The notes under the pieces were generated by a model that made no database searches, was not told the DNA's origin, and saw only the letters and a list, made by a program, of their open reading frames with translations. Positions 59,270-64,000 of a stretch of 64,000 nucleotides of DNA are shown piece by piece. The first letter of the stretch is position 1. Each line of letters begins with the position of its first letter. Origin of the DNA: Fomitopsis serialis (Eukaryota; Basidiomycota; Agaricomycetes; Polyporales; Fomitopsidaceae); NCBI RefSeq assembly GCF_022376445.1, contig NW_025955076.1:62001-126000 (forward strand), read 5' to 3'. A program made the position numbers and the translations under genes.

Positions 59270-61045
59270 TCAGCTGACGAGGGCTGCCTCAAACATCGCC
59301 ATCGCTTTGTCGCGATCTGCTATGGCCGAAGTCTCCTTCGCCCAAGAGAACAGCTCTTTCATCCGCTCCACCACTTGCTGAAGATCGCGCTCAGGATCCC
59401 TCACGCCTTCGTCTCCTGTCGAAGGCAGCATATTGAACTCCTCCGTCAGGCCTCACTCTCGTGACCGCTCGACGACCCATTGAGTGAGCGGCCTGCGAAC
59501 CTCGTCATAGGCCCGCAGTGCGTGGCCAAGGTCTTGGCTGTCGCAGTGGGGTGCACTAGCAAGCTGGCAAGTACGAAAGCATCCTGGGTATAGAACGACG
59601 CGAATGGCACCGGAATGTTCGTCAGATAAGAACGGCCTACCTCTACAGCCTGCCCGGCTCCTGCGCCCAGATGGGTGGTCATGGCATGGGCCTGTCTCAA
59701 ACGACCTCATCAGCAACGCGTCGTTGAACGAGTGGCTGCAGCGTACCGCATCGCCGACCAGGGCTATGCCGTCGCCGACGTATGTAGGCAGATTGGGCAC
59801 GACATTGATGGCCCAGAGGTCGGTCCTCTCCATCGCCTACAACCGGTAAGAGGTGATAGACCGAGTAGGTGCATTGACTTACTTTGAGTGTCGCACTGAC
59901 CATGGGTTCCCAGCCGTGATACTCGGACAGGACGTCTTCCTTGCCGGCTTCTCGTATCCAGCTCGCCGCGTACTGCGTTCCTTCTAGCTTCTGTCTTGAC
60001 ACTAGGGCGACGACGTTGACAAACTTTCCTTGGGCGATCGGATAGAGGATGATGTGCTGGATTCAGCGTCAGACCTGCGGGGCAGTAGAGCATTTTCGGC
60101 TGGGAATGGATGAGTACCTTGTCCTTTCCTAGCAACTGTTGCATCACGTCTCAGTACCCGAGATTCTTTCATCTAAGAGAAAGACCAACAAAGACACCGC
60201 CCGCGAATGCAGGGTGGTTTGGGACGGCTTCCTCGAGTACCGCTCGTGGTGCCAGGCCACGATAGGCTACATTTCCACTCCAAACAGGGTCCGCTTTGGA
60301 TGAATACTCCGACGCTTTCGACTGTTCACCGGCCCTCTCTGCTTCCTCACCAAGCGAACGATAGAGGAGCGCACGGACAGTCGATCTAACGCCATCGCAT
60401 CCAACAACGAGGTCATGGGTTGCCTGGGTGCCGTTCGTGAAGATCAGCCTAATGTCACCTGTGGGCAGTTTTGTGTATGATTCCAACCGCTTGTCGAAGT
60501 GAATGTGGCACGAATCGGGGACATGCTTCCTGAGACATCCCAGGAGATGCGAGCGGTAAAAAGACGTTCCGCCTAGTAACGAGAGGTGTTCAACGGACAT
60601 GTGTACCGGACAGAGCCGTACGCACCGGACTGCTCCATGTGCACAAACGTGATGTCTTCTTTTTCGTCCGACTTTCGTATGTGCATGGTGTGGCCTACGA
60701 GAGCATCCTCTGAGTGAATCCTAGGATCACACATTGTCAATCAGCTCACTGCCGTCTTTTACGTGACCAGAGGCGACAGCGGCCAGGTCGTCAGATAAAC
60801 CGAGAGCCTGCATGATCTCCCAGCTTCGAGGCCATAGTATGATGCCAGCGCCAATATCCGGGAACGAAGGTGCGGCCTCGTAAATGTCGACAGTGCCAAT
60901 GTTCGGGCTGAGCTTGTGCAAAGCTATGGCCAGAGTGAGACCTCCGATTCCCGCGCCGCTGTTTCCACAGGGGTTTAGTGAGCGTCCTCTCTAGCGCGTA
61001 TAAGCCCGTCACTCACATAATTGCCACCTTGAGTCGAGGGTCCAT
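59270..61045 (-). CDS. FAD-dependent monooxygenase (salicylate hydroxylase-like) with a premature stop
   Basis: Class A flavoprotein hydroxylases use NAD(P)H and O2 on aromatic or polyketide substrates. ATG at 61045 (MDPRLKVAI) splices to IGAGIGGLTLAIAL (GxGxxG, FAD), then DIYEAAPSFPDIGAGIILWP. A middle exon gives LVVGCDGVRSTVRALLYRSL (DG motif) and GNVAYRGLAPRAVLEEAVPN. After further exons, VGDGIALVGDA splices at 59.75/59.70 kb to AHAMTTHLGAGAGQAVE, the GD motif, and LASLLVHPTATAKTLATHCG. The frame reaches RRPLTQWVVERSRE and meets TGA at 59453-59455; the same frame then continues for 60 codons (GLTEEFNMLPSTGDEG.. to FEAALVS) to a TGA at 59270. The paralogue at 62.1 kb has Ser at the stop position, so TCA to TGA is the simplest cause. 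The core is complete, so the short form might still fold. Substrate unknown. Confidence 0.8.
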
Positions 61046-62085
61046 TGTTATAGAGATGAGGAGATTCAAAATGCGACTAGGAGCTAGTGACAGATACTAG
61101 TAGGATGATTCGGATACATGGGTGCTGATGCTGTACGGGAAGTACATATTCATCGACGACTTGTGGACAAGTTCTGCACGATACGCGAAGCGGCTGAAAC
61201 GTGATGGACCGTTGAAACGACCCAGCGAGGGGCACATCCCGAAGTGAGGTCATGATTTCAACTATCGGGATTCAAACTTTCACCGCGTACCAGCCTGGTT
61301 GGCGCTGTCGTAGGTGTGAAGTATCTGCAAGAGTGCCATCAACACCTGTCTCGGACTCCGAGAGAACACTGCCGACTTACTATGACTGCGCAGTGGAGAG
61401 CATATTCAAGAATGCGTGCTGAGTCTCTTTGATAATGCAACGCGTACCGAGACACAAGGTCCACGGTAAGCAATCCGGGCCTCTCATTCCGTCGAGAATG
61501 ACACTCACCAGACATAACTTCGCATCGCGGATGAGGTGGCAACGGCGCCATCATGACGACCAACTTTCCCTAGCGAGTTGCGCTCACGGGAAATAAGTAG
61601 CGTATACGAGAACGTGTAGTACAAGTTAGGCCCGTGTAGTGGATAAGTGGCAAGTCGCAGAATCGACGCCGCGCGTTTGAGGCAAGTATTGTACTGCCAA
61701 ATCCGGCACTGGTGCGCGCCGCCGCAGGCCCGGACCTTTCGTACTTGCTTCTACAAGTCATCGGCCTGCTGGTTGACTATATGCAGATTCGTAGTGTCCG
61801 CTGGATGGTCGAACTCTTCAAAATCACGTAGCAAATGATCCTTTGCGCGGAATAATCTGGAGCAGCCTCAGTCTAGTCACCTGAGAGACATCAGACAACG
61901 ACTCGGAAGTGTGGCTGTGTTGCTCGCTGAAACCACGGCAGCCCTTAAGGCGGTAGGCCTCATGTACTGCACCTTGATGCTTCAGAATTTGCGTCAGCGA
62001 GCCACGGCATGTCACGAGTCTCGAATTGCACACATACATTTAGAGACGTGAAATCACAATCACGCAGCTCGCGATGCAAAATAAC
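61046..62085. other. Spacer between the two monooxygenase copies
   Basis: 61320-61380 matches 47282-47340 in reverse orientation and so belongs to the duplicated monooxygenase locus. A minus-strand open frame at 61570-61761 has no recognised features. No intact gene is supported. Confidence 0.4.
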
Positions 62086-62640
62086 TTACTCGACCTTTCC
62101 AGACTCCGCCGCGAGGGCAGCATCCAACGCTTGCAAGGCGCGATCCCTGTCACTCATGATAGACGTCTGGTTCGTCCACAACATCAGCCGCTGCGCCAGC
62201 GCACTCCTCCTAGCAAGGTCATCCGCCGCCGAGTCCCCCACCACGCCCACCGCGTCGCCGCCAGCCTCGGACGGCGAGAGGAGGAAGTCGTAGAGCATCC
62301 CGGACGTGCGCGAGCGCTGCACGATGTCTTGAGAGAAAGGGCGGCGGATGGCGTCGTACGCCTGGAGCACGTGCGGGAGCGTCTCGCGGGTCGCGCGCGG
62401 GTCTGCGAGGAGGCTAGCGAGGACGAAGCCGTCCTGAGTGGATGTTAGAGGCGGGCCTCGTGCATTGGGAGGATAGTGAGAATAGAGCGGGCTTACCTCG
62501 ATTGCTTGACCCGCTCCAGAAGCCTGATGAGGGGTCATCGCATGTGCCTGTCATTGGTAGGAGAGTCAGATGTTGATTCGGTTTGACGGGGTTTCATGAC
62601 TAAGGCGTGCACTTACCGCGTCGCCGACTACTGGATGCGT
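62086..62640 (-). pseudogene. Truncated second FAD monooxygenase (C-terminal exons only)
   Basis: The minus strand shows VVGDA with a GTAAGT donor near 62.62 kb, then AHAMTPHQASGAGQAIE, then after another intron DGFVLASLLADPRATRETLP, LQAYDAIRRPFSQDIVQRSR and a tail ending ALAAESGKVE at 62086. This is the GD motif and C-terminal third of the same family as the 59-61 kb gene. The FAD GxGxxG exon and DG motif are missing; upstream (62.65-62.83 kb) there is an unrelated open stretch. The copy is a fragment, though its exons have no stops. Confidence 0.7.
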
Positions 62641-62880
62641 TTCCGTAAGGATTTAGATGCGGTTTGATGGCTCTAAACCTCTAATGAGCTGGAAGAAGCG
62701 CCCGTGAGGCCCGCCGTAAACAGGTTGAGCATGAATATCCTGAAGGCCGATAACTGCAATAGGAAAGGCGGCCGTGATGCCGGCAGCGGCGTTGGGATCA
62801 AGATAACGGGAAATATATTTTGCTGCAGGCGCGCAAATGTCTAGCTCTGAAACGTCGTGAACGCTGCTCTAACCACGACG

Positions 62881-62914
62881 ATCAAACAAGGGGGTTCGGA
62901 CCCCCTTACTTGAT
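62881..62914. other. Long hairpin with a TTCGGA loop
   Basis: ATCAAACAAGGGGG and CCCCCTTACTTGAT pair at 12 of 14 positions around a 6 nt TTCGGA loop. It recalls a tRNA T arm but no other tRNA parts are present. Could be the tip of a mobile-element terminus or a structured RNA. Confidence 0.45.
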
Positions 62915-63319
62915 GCGACATCTAGAGTCGATTGTAGGAGGTGGTAGGAGGCTTCACTGTGTGTCGGCATTTGCCGGATTACCTTTTCCGGTGTTGCTGG
63001 GTGTTGGATCGTGGCAGAGACTGCGTACTGTGCTTCGTTTTTTGTATGCGCGTCACAATTGAAAAATGTCTGATATGGTGAGTGATCACTACAGTTGGTT
63101 CATCCTCTGGGTAGCAAGCCGAGGGAAGACCTACACAGGCCTGACCTCACGATATACGCACTACACCGAGTAGTATCAATGTGGCATAACACTACCTAGT
63201 TTGCCTTTGCTAAGTATGTACTTGAACACAAAGTGAATGTGAGTAGCTGTCAAATGCCTTGATACACGAAGAGCACCACATTGACCTTGCTCGAATATAT
63301 TATAAAGTGTTCTTGCCCG

Positions 63320-63760
63320 CTCGCGCTCTTGGTAGCTCGCACCCGCCCGTCCGCTCTCACCTAGACGGCTGCCACCACACGCCCGCCCGTCTGCCCTTGC
63401 CCTCTGGCTACTTAGCTCGCCTGCCTGCTCACTCGCCCACTCGTTTGATGGCCCGGCCAGCCGGCCTCGCCTCCTCGCCCGCTTGCCCTCGCGCTCTCGC
63501 TTATGTACCGCCCGCTTGCCCGCCCACACGCTCGCCCTCCCTCTCGCCCTCGGCCCGCCTCACCCTCTCTCGCCCGTGATCTCATCCACCCGCTTGGCCG
63601 GCCGCCCACCTGTTCACCAATTCGCCCACGCGATTGGCCACTTGCCCGCGCACCTGCTCGCTCGGGCTCATGCTCTCCTACTTGCCCGTGGACCCGCGCA
63701 CCTGCCTTCACGCGTGCGGAGCCCGTGCCCTCGCTGGCGGGTGTGCACTTGGGCAGGTAA
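63320..63760. repeat. Degenerate C-rich tetranucleotide repeat
   Basis: About 440 bp with strong C bias and a period-4 texture built of CTCG, CCCG, CGCC, CTTG and GCCC units. A and G-run content is very low on this strand, so several frames on both strands lack stops for 60-120 codons; those open frames are composition artefacts. Boundaries are gradual. Confidence 0.7.
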
Positions 63761-63904
63761 GGTTACAGGTCGAGCTTCCTAGCCCGGTCTCCGGCAGAGT
63801 GGAAACAGCTTTTCGCCCCTGCCACCGATCCCACCACAAGTCATGCAACAGGCGCTCAAAACCTATAGTAATGCTCACGGTGTTAGGGCTCTTGAACAGG
63901 GCCT

Positions 63905-63929
63905 GAAGGCCTGACGGACTCAGGCCTTC
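63905..63929. other. Perfect 10 bp hairpin near the window end
   Basis: GAAGGCCTGA and TCAGGCCTTC are exact inverted copies around the 5 nt loop CGGAC. Context is non-coding. Function unknown. Confidence 0.5.
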
Positions 63930-64000
63930 CGGGAGGCGTATAAGGGGGAGCTGGATCGCGATCCGCACTTGTTCACGCGTCGTAGCCTGAGAGTAGCCGC

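Noticed and set aside
59453..59455. TGA in the monooxygenase as recoding (selenocysteine or readthrough)
   Set aside because: Fungi lack selenocysteine insertion and nothing around the codon suggests programmed readthrough; a point change is simpler.
63259..63906. Several overlapping open frames on both strands
   Set aside because: Caused by the C-rich tetranucleotide repeat that lacks stop codons, not by coding.
1..64000. CRISPR array or prophage
   Set aside because: No regularly spaced identical repeats or phage genes; the window is clearly fungal with spliceosomal introns.

Overview
The window is nuclear DNA of a filamentous basidiomycete, most likely an Agaricomycete. Genes are split by many 45-80 nt GT-AG introns and lie on both strands without operons. 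The content fits: a Plavaka-type DNA transposase, a DEUBAD/ASXH protein, a Mid1 calcium-channel subunit, an F-box gene and GH5 glycosidases. I see no rRNA, no CRISPR array, no prophage and no tRNA I would defend.

Layout. 1-4.25 kb holds no recognisable gene. 4.25-5.04 is a broken copy of the small secreted Cys protein found intact at 52.5-53.2. 7.0-8.3 is an ASXH/DEUBAD chromatin protein. 8.48-9.45 is a nested inverted-repeat element. 9.7-14.5 is valyl-tRNA synthetase with two candidate start codons (mitochondrial and cytosolic). 14.8-16.2 is the SMC5/6 kleisin Nse4. 17.1-21.7 is a large repetitive protein of unknown function. 22.3-33.3 is a cluster of a chaperone-like family interrupted by a Plavaka transposase. 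34.3-35.8 is a decayed F-box gene, 36.6-38.3 is MID1, and 39.0-42.8 is an intact bifunctional lysine-ketoglutarate reductase/saccharopine dehydrogenase. 43.1-46.9 carries another copy of the chaperone family in opposite orientation. 47.8-52.3 is a head-to-head GH5 pair. 55.7-58.9 is a MAM3/CNNM-type membrane protein. 59.3-62.6 holds two FAD monooxygenase copies, with a third relic at 47.3-47.6. 63.3-63.8 is a degenerate tetranucleotide repeat.

The most unusual content is the chaperone family. Three paralogues (complement 22337-25169, complement 29552-33251, 43920-46885) plus a tail fragment (complement 25585-25830) share one architecture: 6-9 CCHC zinc knuckles, then one or three copies of a short H-x3-C-x-C-x2-C motif, then tetratricopeptide repeats, then a C-terminal J domain with HPD. 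Linker exons stay open in the same frame across introns in two paralogues, which supports one fused gene rather than neighbours. Copies A and B, each with a small divergent neighbour, form a ~4 kb inverted duplication flanking ~10 kb that contains the F-box, MID1 and lysine genes. I infer an RNA-associated Hsp70 co-chaperone; nothing in the sequence proves that.

Quality note. Several conserved genes (valyl-tRNA synthetase, Nse4, MAM3, J-protein copies) need single-base insertions to stay in frame, nearly always at an apparent one-base deletion, while the lysine gene is clean over ~3 kb of coding sequence. This looks like patchy long-read deletion error more than biology, so 'broken' calls below carry that caveat.
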